Shown in pieces: positions 33,899 through 40,867 of a stretch of 64,000 nucleotides of DNA. How positions within the stretch are numbered: the stretch's first letter is position 1; every line of letters starts with the position of its first letter. Under the pieces are notes generated by a model. It saw only the letters and a program-made list of their open reading frames with translations, made no database searches and was not told the DNA's origin. Source of the DNA: Streptantibioticus_C sp963761325 (lineage in GTDB: Bacteria; Actinomycetota; Actinomycetes; Streptomycetales; Streptomycetaceae); contig CAVXGZ010000003.1 in the NCBI GenBank assembly GCA_963761325.1, positions 620,001 to 684,000 of the forward strand, read 5' to 3'. The position numbers and the translations under genes were made by a program.

Positions 33899-34773
33899 GC
33901 GACGGCTCCGTGCTGCTCGGCGATCCGGGCGAATTCCTCGACGGTCAGCGACTCGCCCCTGGCCTGCGGCGAGATGCCGGCGGCGGTCAGCGCCGCCTCG
34001 GCGGCGGCGGCCGAGCCGGCCCAGCCGGCCAGCGCGGCGCGCAGCGTCTTGCGGCGCTGCGCGAAGGCGGCGTCGACCACGGCGAAGACCTGCTCGCGGC
34101 TGGCGGTGGTGGCCGGCGGCTCCTCGCGGCGCACCAGCGAGACCAGTCCGGAGTCCACGTTGGGCGCCGGCCAGAAGACGGTGCGGCCGATGGCGCCGGC
34201 CCGGCGCACCCGCGCGTACCAGGCGGCCTTGACCGAGGGCACCCCGTAGACCCGGGAGCCGGGCGGCGCCGCGAGCCGGTCGGCCACCTCGGACTGCACC
34301 ATCACCAGGGTGCGGCGCACCGAGGGGAAGGTGGCCAGCATGTGCAGCAGCACCGGCACGGCCACGTTGTAGGGCAGGTTGGCCACCATGGACGTCGGCG
34401 CCGGGCCGGGCAGCGCGTCGACCCGCATCGCGTCGCTGTGCACCAACTCGAAGCGGTCCGCCCGGCCGGGCAGCCGCGCCGCGACGGTGGACGGCAGCGC
34501 GGCGGCCAGCACCGGGTCGATCTCGACCGCGACGACCCGCCGCGCGGTCTCCAGCAGGGCCAGCGTCAGCGACCCGAGCCCGGGCCCGACCTCCACGACC
34601 ACGTCGTCGGCCGACACCTCGGCGGTGCGCACGATGCGCCGCACGGTGTTGGCGTCGATGACGAAGTTCTGGCCGAGCTGCTTGGTGGGGCGTACCCCGA
34701 GCGCGGCGGCGAGTTCCCGGACGTCGGCGGGGCCCAGCAACGCGCCGGGTTCGGTGGAAGGGGTGCTGCTCAC
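33895..34773 (-). CDS. rsmA: 16S rRNA (adenine1518/1519-N6)-dimethyltransferase
   Basis: 292 residues (KsgA). Dimethylates two adjacent adenines at the 3' end of 16S rRNA. Motifs: LGQNFVID (~32-39), SAM motif I VVEVGPGLGSLTLALLE (~59-75), catalytic NLPYNVAVPVL (~128-138, NLPY), and the KsgA-type C-terminal domain. Start ATG at 34773. Upstream is the rpf-like gene on the same strand, 49 bases away. Confidence 0.96.
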   Translation of the reverse strand: MSSTPSTEPGALLGPADVRELAAALGVRPTKQLGQNFVIDANTVRRIVRTAEVSADDVVVEVGPGLGSLTLALLETARRVVAVEIDPVLAAALPSTVAARLPGRADRFELVHSDAMRVDALPGPAPTSMVANLPYNVAVPVLLHMLATFPSVRRTLVMVQSEVADRLAAPPGSRVYGVPSVKAAWYARVRRAGAIGRTVFWPAPNVDSGLVSLVRREEPPATTASREQVFAVVDAAFAQRRKTLRAALAGWAGSAAAAEAALTAAGISPQARGESLTVEEFARIAEQHGAVA

Positions 34774-34822
34774 CCCGTAAGCCTACGGAAGTCCCGGGCC
34801 CCGCCCGAACGCGCCGGTCGGC

Positions 34823-35602
34823 TCACCGGAACAGCCGCGCCCCGCAGACCGGCCAGGGAACGGCGCCGCGCCGGGTGAACAGCCGCATCGCGCGCCGGGT
34901 CTGCTCGGCGGCCGGGGCGTCCTGCGGGCGGCCCTGCCCGCCGACGGTGTGCCAGGTGCGCACGTCGAACTGGTAGAGCCCGCCGTAGGTCCCGGTGGGG
35001 TCCACCGCGTCCGGCCGGCCGCCCGCCTCGCAGTGTGCGAGCCCGTGCCAGTCGAGGCTCCCGGTCACCGAGGAGGTCGCTCCGGCGAGCGTGCCGAGGT
35101 CGCCGCCGGTGTCGGGGGGCGCCTGGTGTGACCAGCTCCACGTGTCGGCGGCCCAGCCGCGCGGGTGGCGGCCGGCGCCGCGGCGGGACCGCGGGTGGCG
35201 GTGGTGGTGGTGCGGGTGGCGCCGGTGGTGGTGCCGGGGCGCCGGCACCGGGTGGCCGGCCGCGGCGGGGTCCGGCGCGGGCGCGGCGTCGGGGTCCGGC
35301 GCGGGGTCGCCGGCCGGCGGCGCGGTCTCCTCGGTGGCCGCCATGCCGATCACCACGGCCAGTTGCCGCGGCAGCGGCGGTGCCGGCTCGGCGTGCGCCA
35401 CCGCGGCCGCGTGCAGCGGCTTCGGCTCCTCGGTGGCGGCGGCGTGGTCGCGCCCGGTGGCCAGCGCGGCGCACGTGCCGCCGGCCAGGCACGCCACGAC
35501 CAGCGCCCGCGGGATCAGCCGGCGCAGCCTTTCCTGTCGCGCCGGCGTCACCCGCCCGGTATGACTGCCCTCACTGCCCGTACTGCCCTGCCCACTGCGC
35601 AT
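34823..35602 (-). CDS. Resuscitation-promoting factor-like transglycosylase (short form)
   Basis: 259 residues. An N-terminal signal/anchor (~18-42, IPRALVVACLAGGTCAALATG) is followed by a Pro/Ala region, a His/Arg-rich stretch (RHHHRRHPHHHHRHPRSRR) and the C-terminal Rpf catalytic domain (LDWHGLAHCEAGGRPDAVD..GTYGGLYQFDVRTWHTVGG, with the catalytic Glu in CEAGG and Cys pair). Cleaves peptidoglycan during growth resumption. At this position, next to rsmA, S. coelicolor has the long RpfB with DUF348 and G5 domains; those are absent here. The ATG at 35602 is chosen; upstream in-frame codons are Arg-rich and unlikely. Confidence 0.85.
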   Translation of the reverse strand: MRSGQGSTGSEGSHTGRVTPARQERLRRLIPRALVVACLAGGTCAALATGRDHAAATEEPKPLHAAAVAHAEPAPPLPRQLAVVIGMAATEETAPPAGDPAPDPDAAPAPDPAAAGHPVPAPRHHHRRHPHHHHRHPRSRRGAGRHPRGWAADTWSWSHQAPPDTGGDLGTLAGATSSVTGSLDWHGLAHCEAGGRPDAVDPTGTYGGLYQFDVRTWHTVGGQGRPQDAPAAEQTRRAMRLFTRRGAVPWPVCGARLFR

Positions 35603-35764
35603 CACGGCGACTCCACGGTGTCCGTTCCGGCTCTGGGCCCGACACAGCCTCCGCCTGCGGGTGCGCCGCCTGCGGTGCCGGGATTGGGACCTTAACCCCG
35701 GCCGGTCGCTTTCCGGGGTATTAAAGTCACACCGTGTCACCCCGACGGCGGAGCCGCCCGGCGG

Positions 35765-36649
35765 TCAGTAACCGAAGACGCGGGCGGTGTTGGCGGCGAT
35801 CACCGCGGCCAACTCGTCCTCGGGCAGCCGCTTTTGGGCCGCCATCGCGCGCAGCGTGACCGGGATGAGGTAGGGCGCGTTGGGCCGGCCGCGGAAGGGG
35901 GCGGGGGTGAGGAAGGGCGCGTCGGTCTCCACCAGCAGCAGTTCGGCCGGGGCCGCCGACAGCGCGTCGCGCAGCGGCTGGGCGTTCTTGAACGTCACGT
36001 TGCCGGCGAAGGACATGTGGTAGCCGGCCCGCGCGCACGTCACGGCCAGTTCGGCGTCGCCGGAGAAGCAGTGGAAGACGACGGTGGGCGGCGGGCCCTC
36101 CTCGGCCAGCACGCGCAGGACGTCCGCGTGGGCGTCCCGGTCGTGGATGACCAGCGCCTTGCCGGTGCGCTTGGCGATGTCGATGTGCCGGCGGAAGGAG
36201 TACTCCTGCGCCGCGCGGCCCTCCTCGCCGGTGCGGAAGTGGTCGAGGCCGGTCTCGCCGACCCCGCGCACCTGCGGGAGTCCGGCGAGCGCGGTGATCT
36301 CGTCGAGGGCCGCGTCCAGCGCCGCGATGCCGCCCGGCTCCCGCGCGCCCTGCCGGGACCAGCCGTCCGGGTCGCCCAGCACGATGCGCGGCGCCTCGTT
36401 GGGGTGCAGGGCGACGGTGGCGTGCACCGCGGCGTGTCGCGCGGCGGTCTCGGCGGCCCAGCGCGAGCCGGCCAGGTCGCAGCCGACCTGCACCAGCGTC
36501 GTCACCCCGACCGCCGACGCCTTCTCCAGCGCCTCGCCCACCGTGCCGGCCTGCATGTCGAGGTGGGTGTGCGAATCGGCGACCGGCACGGCCAGCGGTT
36601 CGGGCGGCGGCGGCGCGGCGCTCTTGTCGGGGGCGGTGGATCCAGCCAT
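35765..36649 (-). CDS. tatD: TatD-family metal-dependent deoxyribonuclease
   Basis: 294 residues, amidohydrolase-type TIM barrel. Metal ligands: DSHTHLD (~25), GVGETGLDHF (~129), HDRDAH, HCFSGD (~190) and VETDAPFL (~240). Acts as a 3'-5' DNase, linked to DNA repair and degradation. The frame continues upstream through unconserved sequence, so the start is placed at MAGSTAPDKSA. Confidence 0.93.
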   Translation of the reverse strand: MAGSTAPDKSAAPPPPEPLAVPVADSHTHLDMQAGTVGEALEKASAVGVTTLVQVGCDLAGSRWAAETAARHAAVHATVALHPNEAPRIVLGDPDGWSRQGAREPGGIAALDAALDEITALAGLPQVRGVGETGLDHFRTGEEGRAAQEYSFRRHIDIAKRTGKALVIHDRDAHADVLRVLAEEGPPPTVVFHCFSGDAELAVTCARAGYHMSFAGNVTFKNAQPLRDALSAAPAELLLVETDAPFLTPAPFRGRPNAPYLIPVTLRAMAAQKRLPEDELAAVIAANTARVFGY

Positions 36650-36723
36650 GCGCCGGAGTGTACGAGCCGCGCCGCCCGGCCCGTGCGGCAGGCGGACGGG
36701 CCGGGCGGCGCGGACCCGGTGGA

Positions 36724-37257
36724 TCAGGCGGCGCGGTCGTGGGGCGCGTCGTCCCCCTCGGACCTGCGGTGGAAGAGCGCCAGCAGGTCGGCCAGCCAGT
36801 GCGTCCTGCGCTGCGGGTGGCCGTCCTCCTCGGAGCCGTCCCGGGCGCCGGGCGCCTCGTCGGCCCGCTCGCCGCCGGCGGTCAGGAACGCCCCGGCCGC
36901 GCTCAGCGCGGCGGAGTCGGGAAGGGCGGAGCGGGTGCCGGGCTCGGCCGGCCCGGTCGCGTAGGACTGCCGGCCCCAGGTCGCGCCGGAGACCCGGCCG
37001 GACCGCATGATGCGCACCAGATGGCCACCGCAGTTGGCGCACGACGGGCGGGTGAGCGGCGAGGGGACACGCTGCGATCCCGCGTAGTAGACGCAGGAGG
37101 TGTGCCCGTGCTCGTCCGTGTGATGCGCTATCTCGTACGACTGCTCCCAGCCGTGCCCGCAGTTCATGCACGCGAAGGAGTAGGCCTCGTGCACGGTTCC
37201 GGCCGCGTGGGCGGAGTCGGAGGCGGTTCCTCGCGGGGTGCCGAAGGTGTCGCTCAT
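36724..37257 (-). CDS. Zinc-ribbon protein of unknown function
   Basis: 177 residues. The N-terminal half has two CxxC pairs (FACMNCGHGW and SCANCGGHL, with an intervening C at TSCVYY) and several His residues, consistent with a zinc ribbon. The rest is charged and likely disordered. Homologues occur at this position in Streptomyces but I know no function. A perfect 9-bp hairpin (37274-37294) lies in its 5' region, 17 bases upstream of the ATG. Downstream by 74 bases is tatD. Confidence 0.75.
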   Translation of the reverse strand: MSDTFGTPRGTASDSAHAAGTVHEAYSFACMNCGHGWEQSYEIAHHTDEHGHTSCVYYAGSQRVPSPLTRPSCANCGGHLVRIMRSGRVSGATWGRQSYATGPAEPGTRSALPDSAALSAAGAFLTAGGERADEAPGARDGSEEDGHPQRRTHWLADLLALFHRRSEGDDAPHDRAA

Positions 37258-37273
37258 GGCAGCTCCAGTTGCC

Positions 37274-37294
37274 CTCCGGGCAGCATGCCCGGAG
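37274..37294 (-). promoter_or_regulatory. Perfect 9-bp hairpin in the 5' leader of the zinc-ribbon gene
   Basis: CTCCGGGCA and its complement with a 3-base centre, 17 bases before the ATG. The nearer Shine-Dalgarno CTGGAG is outside the stem, so any effect on initiation would be by position; alternatively it terminates the upstream rsmI transcript. Confidence 0.45.
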
Positions 37295-37470
37295 CGGGAC
37301 TTCCACTTACCAGCGAACGCCTCCGCCGCCTGCGGCGCAGCAGACGGTCACCTCATTTGAGTCAGATTTGGGGTCTTTGTGGGCTGCGGCTTTACCCGAC
37401 GTAACCTTCTGCCACCGGCCTTTGCACCCGCAGTACGCGCCGCAGGACGGCCGGCCGGGCGCCGCACGGT

Positions 37471-38331
37471 TCACGGGGCGGCCGTCTTGGCGGCCACCAC
37501 CGCGTCGAACACGGTGCGTTTGGGCACGTTGGCCTCCACCGCGACCGCCGCGATGGCGGCCTTGCGGGCCTCGCCGGCCTGTTCACGCACCGTGACCCGG
37601 CGGGCCAGTTCGGCCGGGCCGAGGTCCTGCGGGGCGGCGGGCGGGGCGCCCTCGACCACGACCGTGATCTCGCCGCGCACCCCCTCGGCCGCCCACCGCG
37701 CCAGCTCGGCGAGCGGACCGCGCCTGACCTCCTCGTAGGTCTTCGTCAGCTCCCGGCACACCGCGGCCCGCCGCTCGGCGCCGAACGCCTCGGCCATCGC
37801 CGCGAGCGTCTCGGCGATCCGGTGCGGCGCCTCGAAGTACACCAGCGTGCGCCGGTCGCCGGCCACCTCGCGCAGCCTGCCGAGCCGCTCGCCGGCCTTG
37901 CGCGGCAGGAAGCCCTCGAAGCAGAACCGGTCCACCGGCAGCCCGGAGACGGCGAGCGCGGTCAGCACCGCGGACGGGCCGGGCACCGCGGTGACCGGGA
38001 TCTCCCGCTCCACGCAGGCGGCGACCAGGCGGTATCCGGGGTCGGAGACCGACGGCATCCCGGCGTCGGTCACCAGCAGCACCCGCTCACCGCCGGCCAG
38101 CGCCGCCACCAGTTCCGGGGTGCGGGCGCTCTCGTTGCCCTCGAAGTACGACACGACCCGCCCGGCCGGCGCCACCTCCAGCGCGGCGGTCAGCCTGCGC
38201 AGTCTGCGGGTGTCCTCCGCCGCGATCACGTCCGCGGCCGCCAACTCGGCCACCAGCCGCGCGGACGCGTCCCGCGGGTCGCCGATGGGGGTTCCGGCCA
38301 GTACGAGCACACCGCTCACAGCGTCAGTCAC
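37471..38331 (-). CDS. rsmI: 16S rRNA (cytidine1402-2'-O)-methyltransferase
   Basis: 286 residues, tetrapyrrole-methylase fold. Signatures: VLAGTPIGDPRDAS, VIAAEDTRRLRRL, VSYFEGNE, VLLVTDAGMPSVSDPGYRLV, AVPGPSAVLTALAVSGLPVDRFCFEGFLPRK and YFEAPHRIAETLAAM. All conserved blocks of RsmI are present. Divergent from pmt. Confidence 0.95.
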   Translation of the reverse strand: MTDAVSGVLVLAGTPIGDPRDASARLVAELAAADVIAAEDTRRLRRLTAALEVAPAGRVVSYFEGNESARTPELVAALAGGERVLLVTDAGMPSVSDPGYRLVAACVEREIPVTAVPGPSAVLTALAVSGLPVDRFCFEGFLPRKAGERLGRLREVAGDRRTLVYFEAPHRIAETLAAMAEAFGAERRAAVCRELTKTYEEVRRGPLAELARWAAEGVRGEITVVVEGAPPAAPQDLGPAELARRVTVREQAGEARKAAIAAVAVEANVPKRTVFDAVVAAKTAAP

Positions 38332-38440
38332 GTCCTCCAGTCTCCCCTGCCGGCCGGGTGGCGGCGGCCACCGGCGGCGGCCGGCCGGATTTTCCGGGGT
38401 CCGGAACGGGAGCGGCGGACCAGCACCCAGGAGGCTTCCC

Positions 38441-38446
38441 TACGAT
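38441..38446 (+). promoter_or_regulatory. -10 box TACGAT of leaderless pmt
   Basis: TACGAT ends 6 bases before the GTG start at 38453. The nearest AGGAGG-like element (38430-38433) is ~20 bases upstream, too far for initiation, which favours a leaderless transcript. Confidence 0.5.
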
Positions 38447-38452
38447 GGCCCG

Positions 38453-40180
38453 GTGACGAGTGAGACCGCGGACACCGCGACCGACGCCGCGCGGGGAGTG
38501 ACCGGGACCGGTGAGCCGGGGGATCCGGCGCCCCCGAGCGCCTGGGAGCTGCGGCTGCGCCGCTTCGGGCACGTGAACCGCAGCCACCTGTCCGCCCGGG
38601 ACCGGCTGGTCGTGCCGTTCCCCGAGCCCGGCACCCGGCTGTGGGGGATGCTCGGCTTCGGCCCGGACGCGGCGCGGCGGCTGACCCGCTGGATGGGCTG
38701 GGGCGGCCCGCTGCTGGTGGCGCTGTTCGCCGGCGTGCTGCGGTTCTGGCACCTGGGCTCGCCGCGGGCGGTGATATTCGACGAGACGTACTACGCCAAG
38801 GACGCCTGGGCGCTGCTGCACCTGGGATACGAGGGCACCTGGCCGAGCAACGCCAACTCGCTGATCCTGCAGCACCCGCAGAAGATCCCGCTGAGCTCGG
38901 CGCCCTCCTACGTGGTGCACCCGCCGGTCGGCAAGTGGGTGATCTCGCTGGGCGAGTGGGCCTTCGGGCTCAACCCGTTCGGCTGGCGCTTCATGCTCGC
39001 GCTGCTCGGCTCGCTCGCGGTGCTCATGCTGTGCCGGATCGGCCGGCGGCTGATGCGCTCGACCGCGCTGGGCTGCCTGGCCGGCTTCCTGATGGCGGTG
39101 GACGGGCTCGAGTTCGTGATGAGCCGCACCTCGCTGCTGGACCTCATCGTGATGTTCTGGGTGCTGGCCGCCTTCGGAGCGCTGCTGGTCGACCGCGACC
39201 AGGTCCGGGCCAGACTCGCCGCCGCGCTGCCCGCCGACGGCCGCCCGGACGCGGCGGCCGGCTGGGCGACCCGGCTGGGCGCCCGCCCGTGGCGGCTGGC
39301 GGCCGGCGTGCTGCTGGGCCTGGGCTGCGCGTCGAAGTGGAACGGCCTGTTCTACCTGGCGGCGTTCAGCGTGATGGTCGTGCTGTGGGACGCCTCGGCC
39401 CGCCGGGTCGCCGGCGCCGCCAACGCGTTCGCGGCCACGCTCCGGCGCGACCTGGTGCCGACGTTCCTGTCGCTGGTGCCGGTGGCGCTGGTGACCTACC
39501 TGGTCTCGTGGAGCGGCTGGTTCTTCACGAGCAACGGCTACTTCCGGCACTGGGCGAACGGGCGCGGCGGCACGTGGTCGTGGATCCCGGCGCCGCTGCG
39601 CAGCCTGTGGCACTACCAGTACCAGGTCTACCTGTTCAACATCAATCTCACCCAGCCGCACACCTACCAGTCCAATCCGTGGAGCTGGCTGGTGCTGGGC
39701 CGGCCGGTCTCGTACTACTACGAGTCGCCCAAGTACGGCCAGGACGGCTGCACCGCGACCGGCGGCTGCGCCCGCGAGGTGCTCGCCCTCGGCACCCCGC
39801 TGCTGTGGTGGTCCGCCTGCTTCGCGCTGCTCTACCTGCTCTACCGCTGGGCGCTGCGCCGCGACTGGCGGGCCGGCGCGATCCTGTGCGGGGTGGCGGC
39901 GGGGTACCTGCCCTGGTTCAACTACCAGCAGCGCACCATCTTCTACTTCTACGCCGTCGTCTTCGTCCCCTACCTCTGCCTCGCCCTCGCCATGACGCTC
40001 GGCGCCGCCCTGGGCCCCCGGGGCGCCCCCGAACGCCGCCGCATGTGGGGCGCGGTGGGCGCCGGCACCCTGGTCCTGCTCATCGTCTGGAACTTCATCT
40101 ACTTCTTCCCGCTCTACACCGGCATGACGATCCCCATCGACGCCTGGCGCGCGCGGATGTGGCTCGATACGTGGATCTAG
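38453..40180 (+). CDS. pmt: Protein O-mannosyltransferase
   Basis: 575 residues, GT-C fold polytopic membrane protein. Transfers mannose from polyprenyl phosphate mannose to secreted proteins. The loop motif VIFDETYYAKDAWALL supplies the catalytic Asp-Glu (~110-111); many transmembrane helices follow (e.g. GWFFTSNGYF, LLYLLYRWAL, MTLGAALG) and the family's conserved AGYLPWFNYQQRTIFYFYAV. In S. coelicolor Pmt is needed for phage phiC31 infection and glycosylates lipoproteins including PstS. Start is GTG 38453; the frame is open further upstream but not conserved-looking. Confidence 0.95.
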   Translation: MTSETADTATDAARGVTGTGEPGDPAPPSAWELRLRRFGHVNRSHLSARDRLVVPFPEPGTRLWGMLGFGPDAARRLTRWMGWGGPLLVALFAGVLRFWHLGSPRAVIFDETYYAKDAWALLHLGYEGTWPSNANSLILQHPQKIPLSSAPSYVVHPPVGKWVISLGEWAFGLNPFGWRFMLALLGSLAVLMLCRIGRRLMRSTALGCLAGFLMAVDGLEFVMSRTSLLDLIVMFWVLAAFGALLVDRDQVRARLAAALPADGRPDAAAGWATRLGARPWRLAAGVLLGLGCASKWNGLFYLAAFSVMVVLWDASARRVAGAANAFAATLRRDLVPTFLSLVPVALVTYLVSWSGWFFTSNGYFRHWANGRGGTWSWIPAPLRSLWHYQYQVYLFNINLTQPHTYQSNPWSWLVLGRPVSYYYESPKYGQDGCTATGGCAREVLALGTPLLWWSACFALLYLLYRWALRRDWRAGAILCGVAAGYLPWFNYQQRTIFYFYAVVFVPYLCLALAMTLGAALGPRGAPERRRMWGAVGAGTLVLLIVWNFIYFFPLYTGMTIPIDAWRARMWLDTWI

Positions 40181-40218
40181 CCGGGGGCGCCCGGAAGTCA
40201 CGGGGGGAGGAGCGCGTG

Positions 40219-40857
40219 GTGCGGGAGGACGGACCCGGCCGGATCGTGGTGCTCAACGGGACACCGCGCTCGGGGAAGTCCAGCATCGCCGCCGCGGTCC
40301 AGCGCACGTTCGACGGGGTGTGGCTGAACCTCGGGGTGGATCACTTCATGCGGATGACCCCGGAGCGGTTCCAGCCGGGGATCGGGCTGCGGCCCGGCGG
40401 GGAGCGCCCCGACCTCGAACCGCTCGTCGTGACCCTGTACCGCGCGATGTACGAGGCCGTCGCGGCACACAGCCGCCTCGGCCTGAACGTCGTGGTGGAC
40501 GCCGGCCATCACGACGCCTACTCCGCCCCGCGGGGGATCCTGCCGGACTGCGCCCGGCGGTTGCAGGATCTGCCGGCGTGGTTCGTGGGCGTGCGCTGCC
40601 CGGTCGAGGTGGTCATGGAGCGGCGGATCGCCACCTGGGGCGCCGGCTACGACGAGGACGGTTCGGTGCCGGCGCCGGTGGGCCGGTGGCAGCGGTCCGT
40701 CCACCTGCCGGGCATCTACGACCTGGAGGTCGACACCTCGGCGCTCGGCCCGGCCGAGTGCGCGGACGCCGTTCGCCGGCACCTGGAGGACGGCCCGGCG
40801 CCGTCGGCCTTCCGGCGTCTCGCGTCCCTGGCCGCGGGGTACGGCGACTCGGCGTAG
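40219..40857 (+). CDS. Chloramphenicol phosphotransferase-like P-loop kinase
   Basis: 212 residues. P-loop NGTPRSGKSS (~13-22), WLNLGVDHFMRMTPERFQPG, and NVVVDAGHHDAYS resemble the CPT-like family (chloramphenicol 3-O-phosphotransferase relatives). The substrate cannot be assigned; most members of this family are of unknown function and a resistance role should not be assumed. GTG 40219 has AGGAG (40208-40212) 6 bases upstream; GTG 40216 is an alternative. Follows pmt by 38 bases. Confidence 0.82.
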   Translation: MREDGPGRIVVLNGTPRSGKSSIAAAVQRTFDGVWLNLGVDHFMRMTPERFQPGIGLRPGGERPDLEPLVVTLYRAMYEAVAAHSRLGLNVVVDAGHHDAYSAPRGILPDCARRLQDLPAWFVGVRCPVEVVMERRIATWGAGYDEDGSVPAPVGRWQRSVHLPGIYDLEVDTSALGPAECADAVRRHLEDGPAPSAFRRLASLAAGYGDSA

Positions 40858-40867
40858 CGGGCGGGGG

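Noticed and set aside
35603..35764. Possible c-di-AMP (ydaO) riboswitch in the leader of the Rpf-like gene, as found for rpfA in Streptomyces
   Set aside because: The leader is too short and I cannot find the conserved ydaO core; only an AT-rich TTTAAT -10-like box.
40219..40857. Chloramphenicol resistance role for the CPT-like gene
   Set aside because: The P-loop family is diverse; resemblance alone does not support resistance.
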